Positions 37,657-46,691 of a DNA stretch of 64,000 bases are shown here, piece after piece (position 1 is the first letter of the stretch; the number at the start of each line of letters is the position of its first letter). The translations under genes and the position numbers were made by a program. The stretch spans positions 103,139 through 167,138 of the forward strand of contig NZ_CANLZX010000006.1 of the NCBI RefSeq assembly GCF_947495675.1. The letters run 5' to 3'. This stretch comes from an uncultured Algibacter sp. (GTDB lineage Bacteria; Bacteroidota; Bacteroidia; Flavobacteriales; Flavobacteriaceae). Under the pieces are notes generated by a model. It had not been told where the DNA came from. It made no database searches and saw only the letters and a program-made list of their open reading frames with translations.

Positions 37657-37686
37657 TTTGATTTCTTAAAATAATAATTACTTTAG
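37657..37686 (+). promoter_or_regulatory. Promoter of the aromatic amino acid leader
   Basis: TTTG (37657-37660) and TACTTTAG (37679-37686, one mismatch to TAnnTTTG) are 18 bases apart. Transcription would start near 37692, about five bases before the leader peptide ATG. Confidence 0.55.
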
Positions 37687-37696
37687 CGGCTCAATT

Positions 37697-37780
37697 ATGA
37701 CAATGACAACAGGTTATACATATTTTAGCAACTGGTTCTATTTCTTTTTTAGCAAAAAGAACGAGGCGTTGTATGTATAA
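37697..37780 (+). CDS. Aromatic leader peptide of the Phe/Tyr operon attenuator
   Basis: A 27-codon ORF starting MTMTTGYTYFSNWFYFFF and ending at TAA 37778-37780. Ten of 27 residues are aromatic: five Phe, four Tyr, one Trp, with the run W-F-Y-F-F-F at codons 13-18. A perfect terminator follows 24 bases later and the first aromatic biosynthesis gene after that. This is the layout of a ribosome-mediated attenuator: low charged tRNA-Phe or tRNA-Tyr would stall the ribosome on codons 7-18. The codon content, promoter and terminator are seen directly; the regulation is inferred. Confidence 0.8.
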   Translation: MTMTTGYTYFSNWFYFFFSKKNEALYV

Positions 37781-37811
37781 TTTATAACTATAAATTAAAA
37801 TATGAGTCTCG
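37762..37811 (+). promoter_or_regulatory. Candidate antiterminator of the aromatic attenuator
   Basis: CGAGGC (37762-37767, leader codons 22-24) can pair with GTCTCG (37806-37811), the left arm of the terminator: six pairs including one G-U. Between them AATTTAT/ATAAATT (37779-37785 with 37790-37796) can fold on its own. The two states exclude each other. A ribosome stalled on the aromatic run leaves CGAGGC free, while one at the stop codon covers it. Confidence 0.55.
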
Positions 37812-37833
37812 ATGAAAATCGAGACTTTTTTTT
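37805..37833 (+). terminator. Intrinsic terminator of the aromatic attenuator
   Basis: AGTCTCGAT (37805-37813) and ATCGAGACT (37818-37826) form a perfect 9-bp stem with a GAAA tetraloop, followed at once by a run of T (37827-37833). It lies between the leader peptide and pheA, on the plus strand only. Confidence 0.92.
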
Positions 37834-37870
37834 GTTTAGCCATTAAATTTTTGAATTAAAAAAATAAATT

Positions 37871-38698
37871 TTGATTAAAACAGTAGCCATACAAGGTGTA
37901 ATAGGGTCTTTTCATCATATAGTATCTCAGGAGTTTTTTAATAAACCTGTTGATGCTATTGAGTGTATGACTTTTGATAGGGTTGTAGATTCTTTAATAA
38001 CTAAAGAGTGTGATGCAGCTATTATGGCGCTAGAAAATTCTATTGCTGGATCTATAATTCCAAATTATGCATTGATTGATAAGTACGATTTGCATATTGT
38101 TGGTGAACATTATTTAGATATTCAGCATAATTTAATGGCATTACCAAATCAAAAAATTGAGGATATTAAGGAAGTATATTCACATCCAATGGCATTGTTG
38201 CAATGTAAAGAGTTTTTTAAATTACATCCGCATATCAAATTAGTTGAAGATAAAGATACTGCTGAAGTAGCTCGTCGTATTCAAGAAAAAAAATTAAATG
38301 GAATTGCTGCTATTGCTAGTGTTAAAGCTGCTGAAATTTTCGAATTAAATATTTTAGCACATAGTATCCAAACCATAAAACATAATGAAACGCGCTTTGT
38401 AATCGTTAAACGTTCTAATTCTGAAGTGCCAGAAAACAAAATTAATAAGGCATCAATAAAGTTTGAAGCGAACCATAAACGAGGCAGTCTTGCTACTATT
38501 TTAAATGTAATGAGTGATTGTAAGTTGAATTTAACTAAGATACAATCATTACCTATTGTTGAGACACCTTGGAAGTATGCTTTTTTTGTTGACGTAACTT
38601 TTGATGAATATTTAGATTTTAAAAAAGCAAAATCTATAATAGATATTATGGGCGACGATTTTAAAGTGCTTGGGGAATATAAAAATGCAAAGTTATGA
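37871..38698 (+). CDS. pheA: Prephenate dehydratase
   Basis: A 275-residue enzyme converting prephenate to phenylpyruvate. AIQGVIGSFHHIV opens the periplasmic-binding-like catalytic domain, and NETRFVIV contains the conserved Thr-Arg-Phe. From about residue 200 a C-terminal ACT domain (NHKRGSLATILNVMSDCKLNLTKIQS) would bind Phe; the canonical ESRP appears here as ETPW. The start is TTG, because a stop lies just upstream in frame and no ATG gives a full N-terminus. It is the first structural gene after the attenuator and overlaps the aminotransferase by four bases. Confidence 0.9.
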   Translation: MIKTVAIQGVIGSFHHIVSQEFFNKPVDAIECMTFDRVVDSLITKECDAAIMALENSIAGSIIPNYALIDKYDLHIVGEHYLDIQHNLMALPNQKIEDIKEVYSHPMALLQCKEFFKLHPHIKLVEDKDTAEVARRIQEKKLNGIAAIASVKAAEIFELNILAHSIQTIKHNETRFVIVKRSNSEVPENKINKASIKFEANHKRGSLATILNVMSDCKLNLTKIQSLPIVETPWKYAFFVDVTFDEYLDFKKAKSIIDIMGDDFKVLGEYKNAKL

Positions 38699-39840
38699 TT
38701 GAAGCTGCTAACAGATTGCAAACAGTTGAGGAATACTACTTTTCTAAAAAATTAAGAGAAGTAAATTTGCTAATAGCGAATGGCAAGCCTATTATTAATT
38801 TAGGTATAGGTAGTCCAGATTTACAACCACCAAAAAAGGTGCTTTCTGCTATTTCTGCAAGTTTTGAAAATCCTATTGCTCATAAATATCAGAGCTATCA
38901 GGGGCTTCCAGAGCTTAGAGAAGCTATATCACGTTTTTATAAGACTCATTTTTCTGTAAATTTAAGTCCAAATACTGAGGTTTTACCATTAATGGGAAGT
39001 AAAGAAGGGATTATGCACATCTCAATGGCCTATTTAAATGAAGGCGATGAGGTTTTAATTCCAAATCCTGGATATCCAACTTATCAATCGGTAACAAAAT
39101 TGGTAGGAGCAAAAGGTGTACTTTATGAACTTGATGAGGCAAACAATTGGATGCCAGATTTTAAGGCATTAGAAAAACAAGATTTAAGTAGAGTAAAAAT
39201 AATGTGGGTAAATTATCCGCACATGCCAACAGGTGCAAAACCTAATAAATTTGTTTTTGAAGAACTTGTAGCTTTTGGAAAACGTAATAATATTTTAATT
39301 GTAAACGACAATCCGTATAGTTTCATTTTAAACGATTCTCCTCAAAGTATTTTAAGTGTTAAAGGAGCAAAAGATATATGTTTAGAACTAAATTCTTTAA
39401 GTAAAACCTTTAATATGGCTGGTTGGAGAGTTGGTATGGTTATGGGAGCTAACGATCATATTAATAATATTTTAAAAGTAAAAAGTAATATGGATTCCGG
39501 TATGTTTTATGGCATACAAAAAGGAGCTATTGAAGCCTTAAAATGTTCTAAAATGTGGTTTGCTACATTAAATAATGTATATCAAGAACGAAGAAATTTA
39601 GTATGGCAATTAGCCGATGCGTTAAATTGTACATATGATAAAGAAGCAACTGGGCTTTTTGTTTGGGCAAAATTACCAGCATATTTAAAGTCTGAAGAGT
39701 TTATAGATTTAGTGCTAAAAGAGAATCATATTTTTATAACACCAGGAACTATTTTTGGAACACAAGGTGAAGGTTATATTAGATTTTCTTTATGTGCATC
39801 AACAGAAGTTTTAGAAGAAGCTATAGCGAGAGTAAAGTAA
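38695..39840 (+). CDS. Class I/II aminotransferase, probably for aromatic amino acids
   Basis: A 381-residue PLP aminotransferase of fold type I. NLGIGSPDLQPP is the N-terminal substrate region, and Lys237 in LNSLSKTFNMAGWRVG is the PLP lysine. Its place between prephenate dehydratase and prephenate dehydrogenase suggests it turns phenylpyruvate and hydroxyphenylpyruvate into Phe and Tyr. Specificity is inferred from context. DapC/AspC-type members look similar. Confidence 0.88.
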   Translation: MIEAANRLQTVEEYYFSKKLREVNLLIANGKPIINLGIGSPDLQPPKKVLSAISASFENPIAHKYQSYQGLPELREAISRFYKTHFSVNLSPNTEVLPLMGSKEGIMHISMAYLNEGDEVLIPNPGYPTYQSVTKLVGAKGVLYELDEANNWMPDFKALEKQDLSRVKIMWVNYPHMPTGAKPNKFVFEELVAFGKRNNILIVNDNPYSFILNDSPQSILSVKGAKDICLELNSLSKTFNMAGWRVGMVMGANDHINNILKVKSNMDSGMFYGIQKGAIEALKCSKMWFATLNNVYQERRNLVWQLADALNCTYDKEATGLFVWAKLPAYLKSEEFIDLVLKENHIFITPGTIFGTQGEGYIRFSLCASTEVLEEAIARVK

Positions 39841-39841
39841 T

Positions 39842-40693
39842 ATGAAAAATATATACGCCATAGGAGTAGGTTTAATAGGAGGTAGTCTTGCTATTGATAT
39901 TAAAAAGAATAATCCAGATGTGATTATTCATGGTATTAGTAGAAAAGATGCAACTCTAGAAAAGGCTTTGGAGTTAAATTTAATTGATAAAAAGGCTACT
40001 TTAGATGATATTGAAAATGCCGATTTAGTAATAGTTTCTATTCCTGTTGATGCAACTGTAAAGCTATTACCAACTATTTTAGATAAAATATCTGATACTG
40101 GTTTGGTGGTTGATGCGGGTTCAACTAAAGAAGACATTTGTAAGGCTGTAGAAAATCACCCAAAACGAAGAAATTTTTTAGCAATGCATCCAATTGCTGG
40201 TACAGAACATTCTGGGCCAACAGCAGCAATAGAAGGATTGTTTAAAGGAAAAACAAATATTGTATGTGAAGTTGAAAAAACCACTTTTAAGCTTCAGGAA
40301 AAAGCATTAAAGTTATTTACAGATATTGGGATGCGTATACGTTATATGAATCCAAAAGATCATGATAAACACATAGCATATGTGTCGCATTTATCACACA
40401 TTAGCTCTTTTATGTTAGGTAAAACGGTAATTGATAAAGAAAGAAACGAACGCGATATTTTTGATATGGCTGGTAGTGGATTTGCTTCAACCGTTCGTTT
40501 AGCAAAAAGTTCGCCAGAAATGTGGACACCAATTTTTAAACAAAATAAAACTAATGTTATAGAAACATTAGAAGAGTATATAAACAATCTCACGCATTTT
40601 AAAGAGTTAATGAAAAAAGACGATTTTGATGCTATTTTTAATGAGATGGAAAGTACAAATCATATAAAAGATATTTTAAAAGGAATTAGTTAA
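39842..40693 (+). CDS. tyrA: Prephenate dehydrogenase
   Basis: A 283-residue NAD(P)-dependent enzyme that makes 4-hydroxyphenylpyruvate. IGVGLIGGSLAIDIK is the Rossmann loop, DAGSTKEDICKAV and HPIAGTEHSGP contain the conserved active-site His and Ser, and DPKDHD-like NPKDHDKHIAYVSHLSH closes the site. There is no ACT domain, so direct Tyr feedback on this protein is unlikely. One base separates it from the aminotransferase. Confidence 0.93.
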   Translation: MKNIYAIGVGLIGGSLAIDIKKNNPDVIIHGISRKDATLEKALELNLIDKKATLDDIENADLVIVSIPVDATVKLLPTILDKISDTGLVVDAGSTKEDICKAVENHPKRRNFLAMHPIAGTEHSGPTAAIEGLFKGKTNIVCEVEKTTFKLQEKALKLFTDIGMRIRYMNPKDHDKHIAYVSHLSHISSFMLGKTVIDKERNERDIFDMAGSGFASTVRLAKSSPEMWTPIFKQNKTNVIETLEEYINNLTHFKELMKKDDFDAIFNEMESTNHIKDILKGIS

Positions 40694-40706
40694 GAAGAGT
40701 AAAATT

Positions 40707-41789
40707 ATGGAAAACACAAAAAAAATGAGAACCTGGTTAGATGATTTAAATTTAGATCATCCTTTAGTAATTGCAGGTCCATGTAGCGCAGAAACAGAAG
40801 AGCAAGTATTAAAGATTGCTCACGAATTGAAAGATACAGATGTTAGTTACTTTAGAGCTGGTATTTGGAAACCAAGAACTAGACCTGGTAATTTTGAAGG
40901 TGTAGGAGCTTTAGGTTTAAAGTGGTTACAAAAAGTAAAAGCAGAAACAGGCATGAAAGTATGTACTGAAGTTGCAAATGCAGCCCACGTAAAATTAGCT
41001 TTAGAGCATGATATAGATTTGCTTTGGATAGGAGCGCGTTCAACAGTTTCTCCTTTTATTATGCAAGAAATTGCTGATGCTTTACAAGGCACAGATAAAC
41101 CTGTATTAGTTAAAAATCCTGTTAATCCAGATTTGGCTTTATGGTTAGGTGGTATTGAAAGAATTTACAGTTCTGGTGTTAAAAATATTGGTGCTATCCA
41201 TAGAGGTTTTTCTACTTACGCAAAAACAAAATACCGTAATACTCCAGAATGGCAATTAGCTATCGAGTTTCAAAATAAATTTCCAGATATTCCTTTAATT
41301 AACGATCCGTCGCATATTACTGGTAAGAGAGATATGATTCATGAAGTGTCTCAAGAGGCTTTAGATTTAAATTTTGATGGATTAATGATTGAAACACATT
41401 ACGATCCAGAAAATGCTTGGAGTGATGCTGCACAGCAGGTTACTCCTTCTACTTTAATTCAAATTATGAAGGATTTAAAAATTAGAAAAGAAGGAAATAA
41501 CGAGGAAGATTACAACAAGTCTTTAAATAATTTAAGAGCCCAAATTGATGTCGTTGATAATCAGATATTAGATTTATTAGGTAAACGTATGCAAGCAGCA
41601 GAAGGCATTGGTTCACTTAAAAAATCAAAAAACGTTGCTATTTTACAAAATAAACGTTGGAACGAGATTTTAGGAAAAATGGTTTTAGAAGGAGAGCAAC
41701 ATGGGTTAAGCGAAGAGTTTATCTTAAGAATGTTTAAAGCAGTTCACCAAGAGTCAATTAATCATCAAGAGAAAATAATTAACGGATAA
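40707..41789 (+). CDS. Bifunctional DAHP synthase / chorismate mutase
   Basis: A 360-residue fusion. Residues 10 to about 260 are a type I-beta (KDO8P-like) DAHP synthase: LVIAGPCSAET, GIWKPRTRPGNFEG, LIND PSHITGKRD-like segments. From about residue 268 (LNNLRAQIDVVDNQILDLLGKRMQ) an AroQ chorismate mutase follows. It therefore covers the entry to the shikimate pathway and the branch toward prephenate. The mutase domain may also mediate feedback control. It is the last gene of the operon and is followed by a strong terminator. Confidence 0.93.
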   Translation: MENTKKMRTWLDDLNLDHPLVIAGPCSAETEEQVLKIAHELKDTDVSYFRAGIWKPRTRPGNFEGVGALGLKWLQKVKAETGMKVCTEVANAAHVKLALEHDIDLLWIGARSTVSPFIMQEIADALQGTDKPVLVKNPVNPDLALWLGGIERIYSSGVKNIGAIHRGFSTYAKTKYRNTPEWQLAIEFQNKFPDIPLINDPSHITGKRDMIHEVSQEALDLNFDGLMIETHYDPENAWSDAAQQVTPSTLIQIMKDLKIRKEGNNEEDYNKSLNNLRAQIDVVDNQILDLLGKRMQAAEGIGSLKKSKNVAILQNKRWNEILGKMVLEGEQHGLSEEFILRMFKAVHQESINHQEKIING

Positions 41790-41817
41790 TAATATTTATC
41801 TAACAAATTAATTCCAT

Positions 41818-41849
41818 AAAAAATGCCTCGTTTTAACGAGGCATTTTTT
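41818..41849. terminator. Bidirectional terminator after the aromatic operon
   Basis: AAAAAATGCCTCG (41818-41830) and CGAGGCATTTTTT (41837-41849) pair perfectly over 13 bp with loop TTTTAA. It serves both the aromatic operon and the convergent gene at 41878. Confidence 0.93.
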
Positions 41850-41877
41850 ATATTATGTATTTTAAATAATATACTGT

Positions 41878-42687
41878 CTATTGGTATGAGAAATCAAAAA
41901 CAGATTGATTATCTCTTCCTTGAGGAACTTGGCCTTGATAAATAAAACAATATTCACCAGGTTCAAGTGATTCTGGTATTACTCTAAATTTATTACCTTC
42001 AATAACTTCAATTTTAAAAGGGAGAGCATATTTAGGGTCTATTCCGTTACTATTCCCTAACCAATTACTTTTTCCTGTTACAACTTCTCTTAAGTTTTTT
42101 CTTTCCTTAACTGTAAGTTTTACTAAAACAAATTCGTTTGGAGATGTTGCAGTTCTAAACCACCAATTTAAGATGCCAGCTTGGTTTCCTTGATTTGTTT
42201 GCATGTTATCAACCTCACCAGATGAAGGGTCAAAAACAAATAAAAATTCAGGATTTTGTGCTTTTATAACGTTGTTCGATTTTGTTTTTGGTAATTGAGC
42301 TTTTTTCTTAGAATTGATTAAACCAGAAACAAGTTTTTGTGCAGCTGCATTAGAGTTAGATCCAGAAAAAACTGAAGGTTGAATTAATTTTTTATCATCG
42401 TTGTCAGTAATGTAATAAATCCCAGTTTTAGATTTTGTGTTATGCTTAGATTTTTGCATTATGAGTGATATAACTTCAGATGATACACCGGCGTCTTTAA
42501 GCTTTGATAACTCGCCAATGGATGCGTCAAACTTAACATCAGAAGAGTTAATTTTGTCTATAATCATATAGTCATCAAAATCAAGTTTTTGCATTTGAAT
42601 GACAGATTCATTTGTAATTGTTTCTTGAGCAGAAATGTTAGAAAAGGATAGTAATAATACTCCTAATAGAATAATAGATTTTTTCAT
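41878..42687 (-). CDS. Secreted protein of unknown function
   Basis: A 269-residue protein with a signal peptide (KKSIILLGVLLLSFSNISAQE, cleavage after the Ala-Gln area). An N-terminal segment ESVIQMQKLDFDDYMIIDKINSS resembles short helical SHOCT-like or DUF-type repeats (VIxMxKxGFDDxIIxxKI), followed by a Lys/Ser linker and a C-terminal beta-rich domain ending SLEPGEYCFIYQG. It is probably periplasmic or outer-membrane associated. It is divergent from rsgA. Confidence 0.65.
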   Translation of the reverse strand: MKKSIILLGVLLLSFSNISAQETITNESVIQMQKLDFDDYMIIDKINSSDVKFDASIGELSKLKDAGVSSEVISLIMQKSKHNTKSKTGIYYITDNDDKKLIQPSVFSGSNSNAAAQKLVSGLINSKKKAQLPKTKSNNVIKAQNPEFLFVFDPSSGEVDNMQTNQGNQAGILNWWFRTATSPNEFVLVKLTVKERKNLREVVTGKSNWLGNSNGIDPKYALPFKIEVIEGNKFRVIPESLEPGEYCFIYQGQVPQGRDNQSVFDFSYQ

Positions 42688-42758
42688 TTATATACTTTTA
42701 TAATTAATAGCTATGCGAATATATATATTATCTCACTTAAATTTTAATTTTTTTGAAT

Positions 42759-42766
42759 TACTTTTG
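42759..42766 (+). promoter_or_regulatory. -7 element directly before rsgA
   Basis: TACTTTTG matches TAnnTTTG and ends 8 bases before the ATG at 42775. The message would be nearly leaderless. Confidence 0.45.
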
Positions 42767-42774
42767 GGTGTAAT

Positions 42775-43725
42775 ATGACAGGACACGTTTATAAATCTAC
42801 AGGAAGTTGGTACACGGTAAAAACCGATTTAGGCCAAACTTACGAATGCCGAATAAAAGGTAAATTTCGTTTAAAAGGTATAAAAAGTACCAACCCTATA
42901 GCAGTAGGAGATATTGTGGATTTTGAATTAGAAACCGATAATAATACAGAAACAGGTGTTATTCATAACATTCATGACCGAACCAATTATATTGTTAGAA
43001 AATCTGTAAACTTATCTAAGCAAACCCATATAATTGCAGCCAATTTAGATCAGGTTTTTTTAATGATTACTATTAATAACCCACCAACACTTACCAGTTT
43101 TATCGATCGGTTTTTAGTAACTGCAGAGGCGTATTCTATTAAAACAGTTTTACTATTTAACAAGATTGATACCTACGATGAAGAAACTTTAAATGAAGTT
43201 AGATTTTTAGCACACATTTATAGGGAAATTGGTTATGAGTGTATTGGTGTTTCGGCTACAACAGGAAAAAATGTAGACAAGGTTAAAGCATTAATGCAAG
43301 ATAAAACAAGTATGTTTTCTGGGCATTCTGGTGTTGGGAAATCTACACTTGTTAATACTATTGAGCCAACATTAAATATAAAAACAAAAGAAATTTCAAC
43401 TTTATACAGCCAAGGGCAGCATACAACTACTTTTGCCGAAATGTTCGATTTAAGTTTTGGAGCAAAAATTATTGATACACCTGGTATAAAAGGTTTTGGT
43501 GTTGTTGATATGGATAAAGAAGAAGTGGGCGATTACTTTCCTGAAATATTCAAGCTAAAACAACATTGTAAATTCAATAATTGTTTACATTTAAAAGAGC
43601 CAAAATGTGCTGTTAAAGAAGCTTTAGATAATGATGAAATAGCCTATTCTCGCTACCGCAGTTACGTGCAAATTTTAGAAGGCGAAGACGAACATTACCG
43701 AACAGATATTTGGGATAAAGAATGA
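42775..43725 (+). CDS. rsgA: Ribosome small-subunit-dependent GTPase A
   Basis: A 316-residue circularly permuted GTPase for late 30S assembly. An N-terminal OB domain is followed by motifs in the permuted order: NKIDTYD (G4), then GHSGVGKSTLVN (G1) and DTPGIKGFG (G3), then a zinc knuckle in HCKFNNCLHLKEPKCAV. Its stop overlaps the dtd start (ATGA). Confidence 0.95.
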   Translation: MTGHVYKSTGSWYTVKTDLGQTYECRIKGKFRLKGIKSTNPIAVGDIVDFELETDNNTETGVIHNIHDRTNYIVRKSVNLSKQTHIIAANLDQVFLMITINNPPTLTSFIDRFLVTAEAYSIKTVLLFNKIDTYDEETLNEVRFLAHIYREIGYECIGVSATTGKNVDKVKALMQDKTSMFSGHSGVGKSTLVNTIEPTLNIKTKEISTLYSQGQHTTTFAEMFDLSFGAKIIDTPGIKGFGVVDMDKEEVGDYFPEIFKLKQHCKFNNCLHLKEPKCAVKEALDNDEIAYSRYRSYVQILEGEDEHYRTDIWDKE

Positions 43726-44174
43726 AAGCAGTTATCCAACGTGTATCAAGTGCAAGTGTAACTATTGATAATAAAAAAGTAGCTTTAATTGAGAGCGGGC
43801 TTTTAATTTTATTAGGTATAGTTGATGATGATAATTATGAAGACATTAAATGGCTATCAAACAAAATTGTAAACTTGAGAGTTTTTGGTGATGAAAATGG
43901 CGTTATGAATACTTCTTTAAAAGATATAAATGGTAATGCCATTGTTGTAAGTCAATTTACCTTACATGCTTCAACCAAAAAAGGTAACCGCCCAAGTTAT
44001 ATTAAAGCAGCAAAACCAGATGTTGCCATTCCGCTTTATGAAACTTTTATAAATCAACTTGAAAAAGATTTAGGTAAAAATGTGCAAACTGGAAAATTTG
44101 GAGCCGACATGAAAGTTGAGTTGCTTAATGATGGTCCAGTTACTATTATTATTGATTCAAAAAACAAAGCATAA
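43722..44174 (+). CDS. dtd: D-aminoacyl-tRNA deacylase
   Basis: A 150-residue DTD that frees tRNA from D-amino acids. It starts MKAVIQRVSSASVTIDNK, and carries VSQFTLHAST and the C-terminal NDGPVTIII with the cross-subunit Gly-Pro motif. It is coupled to rsgA upstream and shares one base with the following gene. Confidence 0.94.
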   Translation: MKAVIQRVSSASVTIDNKKVALIESGLLILLGIVDDDNYEDIKWLSNKIVNLRVFGDENGVMNTSLKDINGNAIVVSQFTLHASTKKGNRPSYIKAAKPDVAIPLYETFINQLEKDLGKNVQTGKFGADMKVELLNDGPVTIIIDSKNKA

Positions 44175-44686
44175 TGGCTTCTGCTTTTGGTCATGCTATA
44201 GTTGGGCTTACTTTAACGAAAGTAATTGATAATAAGAATCTCAAATGGCTATTGTTATTAGCCATATTTTCTACAATTTTGCCAGATTTTGATGTTGTTG
44301 CTTTTAAGTTAGGAATAGCTTACGAACATCCTTTAGGGCATCGCGGATTTACCCATTCCATTGTTTTTGCAATGCTTTGGGCCTTGCTTTTAATGTTTAC
44401 AATTGGTAAAAAACATAAATTAATTTGGTTTTTGGTTATTTTCTTTTCAACACTTTCACATGGTTTTCTTGATGCGATGACTTCAGGAGGCAGAGGTGTT
44501 GGTTTTTTTATTCCTTTCAATAATGATAGGTTCTTCTTTCCTTTTAGAGAAATATTAGTCTCACCTTTGGGTATTAAAAATTTTTTTTCCACTTGGGGAT
44601 TACATGTGCTTTTTAGCGAATTTAAATACATTGTATTACCATGTTTCCTTATATTTATTGTGAGATTTTTAGTTAAAAAATATTAG
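44174..44686 (+). CDS. Membrane-bound metal-dependent hydrolase family protein (YdjM/DUF457)
   Basis: A 170-residue integral membrane protein with about four hydrophobic helices. SAFGHAIVGLTL at the start, LPDFDVVAFKLGI and HRGFTHSIVFAMLWALLL carry the conserved His/Asp residues of the YdjM/DUF457 family. The function is unknown, with a possible metal site at the membrane face. It is in operon with dtd. Confidence 0.82.
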   Translation: MASAFGHAIVGLTLTKVIDNKNLKWLLLLAIFSTILPDFDVVAFKLGIAYEHPLGHRGFTHSIVFAMLWALLLMFTIGKKHKLIWFLVIFFSTLSHGFLDAMTSGGRGVGFFIPFNNDRFFFPFREILVSPLGIKNFFSTWGLHVLFSEFKYIVLPCFLIFIVRFLVKKY

Positions 44687-44778
44687 TGTTTTAATTTAAT
44701 AAAATGACTTTTCTCATAAAAACGTAAGTAATGTTGTATTACTTTTAATCACTCTTTTGAGCTTAAAAACAAGTAAGA

Positions 44779-46686
44779 ATGTATTTAAAGTCTATTCTAA
44801 GTATTCTATTTCTATTAATAACTTCAACAACATTCTCTCAAGATAATTTACTAACAAGCTTTACGGTTCCTGCAAATCTTATTAAGAATGCTAATGCAAT
44901 TGTTCGTGCTAATGATTTGCAAATCAATTTAAAATCTTCTAGTGAGATGCATGTTTTAGAAAAAAGAATTGTTACCGTATTAAATAAAGAAGGTGATGAT
45001 GCTATTAATGCCTACGTGCATTATGATAATAATGTTAAAATAAAAGATTTAGAGGTAATTGTTTATAATGCAGGTGGTTCCCAAATTAAAAAGATTAAGA
45101 AAAACGATTTTAAAGATGTTAGTGCTGTTGATGGAGGTACATTGTATTCAGATTCAAGGGTGAAATATTTAGAATATACACCAATAGGGTATCCATATAC
45201 CATTGAGTTTGTTTGTGAAACTGTAACCAGTAATACTGCCTTTATACAATCGTTTAGCCCAATAAGCGATTATTTTTTGAGTATAGAAAATAGTACATAT
45301 CAAATAACTTTTCCAAGTGATATCACTATAAGAACCAAAGAAAAAAACTTTGATAATTTTGAATTAATAAAAGAAGAAATTAGCGGAGTCATAAAATATA
45401 AAGTTGAAAATATTCCAGCTATAAAACCAGAAAAATATGCGCCAGCATTTTTTGATATGGCTCCAAAAGTGTTAGTTGTATCAAATAAATTTACTTTAGA
45501 GGGTGTACAAACACAAGTAGAAAATTGGAATGATTTCGGTAAATGGATGTATCATGATTTAATAAAAAACACACATGATTTGCCTGAAAGCACTATTACC
45601 ATGATTAAAAACTTAGTGAAAGATGAACCAAGCGACATTGAAAAAGCTAAGAAAATATATAAATACGTTCAAGATAAAACCCGTTATATAAGTGTTCAAG
45701 TTGGTATTGGTGGTTGGAAACCCTTCAATGCATCAGAGGTAGATAAATTAGGATATGGTGATTGCAAGGCGTTAACAAATTATACCATGTCGCTTTTAAA
45801 AGCTGTTGGTATTAAATCTAATTATACGGTTGTTTATGCAGGTGATTCACAAAGAAGTTTAGAAGACGATTTTGCTGCCATGCAAGGCAATCATGTTATT
45901 TTAAATATACCCACAAAAAATGAAAATATTTGGTTAGAATGTACTAGCCAAAAATTACCTTTTGGATTTATTGGCGACTTTACAGACGATAGAGATGTGC
46001 TGGTTATCACTCCAGAAGGCGGCATAATCAAGCATACTAAAAAATATAACGTAGAAGAAAATATACAAACCATTAATGGTAATTATACAGTATCCAATTA
46101 TGGCATGCTAGAAGCCGATGCGCTTATAAAATCAAAAGGCATTCAATACGATGATAAATATTGGTTAGAGACCGAGACAGAAAGGGATTTAGATACTTAT
46201 TATAAAGAGCGTTGGCGTTATATAAATGATATATCAATAAGTAGTATGGATATTAAAAACAATAAACAAGATATAGAGTTTATTGAACATATACATTTTA
46301 ATGCTACCAATTATACCAAAAAAATAGGTAATAGAATGTTGCTTACCATAAATGCTTTAAATAGAAATATTCATTTACCAGATCGCTATAGAAACAGAAA
46401 ATTTCCGCTTAAAGTAAAACGTGGTTTTAAAGATGTAGATGAGTTTAAGGTTAAGCTTCCTTCTGAATATAAAATTGAATCATTACCTAAAAATGCATCT
46501 ATTGAAAATAAGTATGGTAGTTATAATACCCAAATTATTAGCAAAGATGATAACACACTTGTTTATAAACGAGAGTTTATAATTAATGATGGTGAATTTA
46601 CAAAAGAAGATTATACAGCTTTTAGGGGTTTTTATAAGGAAGTAACCAAATTAGATAACGCGAAAATAGCATTAATTAAAAAATAG
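44779..46686 (+). CDS. DUF3857 / transglutaminase-like secreted protein
   Basis: A 635-residue protein with signal peptide (LFLLITSTTFSQD). The first half is the DUF3857 beta domain, and the middle a transglutaminase-like fold with YGDCKALTNYTMSLLKAVGIKSNYTVVYAG, where Cys329 is the expected nucleophile. A C-terminal beta region follows. Periplasmic location is expected. The substrate is unknown. A related gene follows directly and overlaps nothing but the stop. Confidence 0.88.
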   Translation: MYLKSILSILFLLITSTTFSQDNLLTSFTVPANLIKNANAIVRANDLQINLKSSSEMHVLEKRIVTVLNKEGDDAINAYVHYDNNVKIKDLEVIVYNAGGSQIKKIKKNDFKDVSAVDGGTLYSDSRVKYLEYTPIGYPYTIEFVCETVTSNTAFIQSFSPISDYFLSIENSTYQITFPSDITIRTKEKNFDNFELIKEEISGVIKYKVENIPAIKPEKYAPAFFDMAPKVLVVSNKFTLEGVQTQVENWNDFGKWMYHDLIKNTHDLPESTITMIKNLVKDEPSDIEKAKKIYKYVQDKTRYISVQVGIGGWKPFNASEVDKLGYGDCKALTNYTMSLLKAVGIKSNYTVVYAGDSQRSLEDDFAAMQGNHVILNIPTKNENIWLECTSQKLPFGFIGDFTDDRDVLVITPEGGIIKHTKKYNVEENIQTINGNYTVSNYGMLEADALIKSKGIQYDDKYWLETETERDLDTYYKERWRYINDISISSMDIKNNKQDIEFIEHIHFNATNYTKKIGNRMLLTINALNRNIHLPDRYRNRKFPLKVKRGFKDVDEFKVKLPSEYKIESLPKNASIENKYGSYNTQIISKDDNTLVYKREFIINDGEFTKEDYTAFRGFYKEVTKLDNAKIALIKK

Positions 46687-46691
46687 TGTCA

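Noticed and set aside
38281..38721. 146-codon minus-strand frame across the pheA 3' end
   Set aside because: Shadow of the ACT domain and aminotransferase start; no signal or motif.
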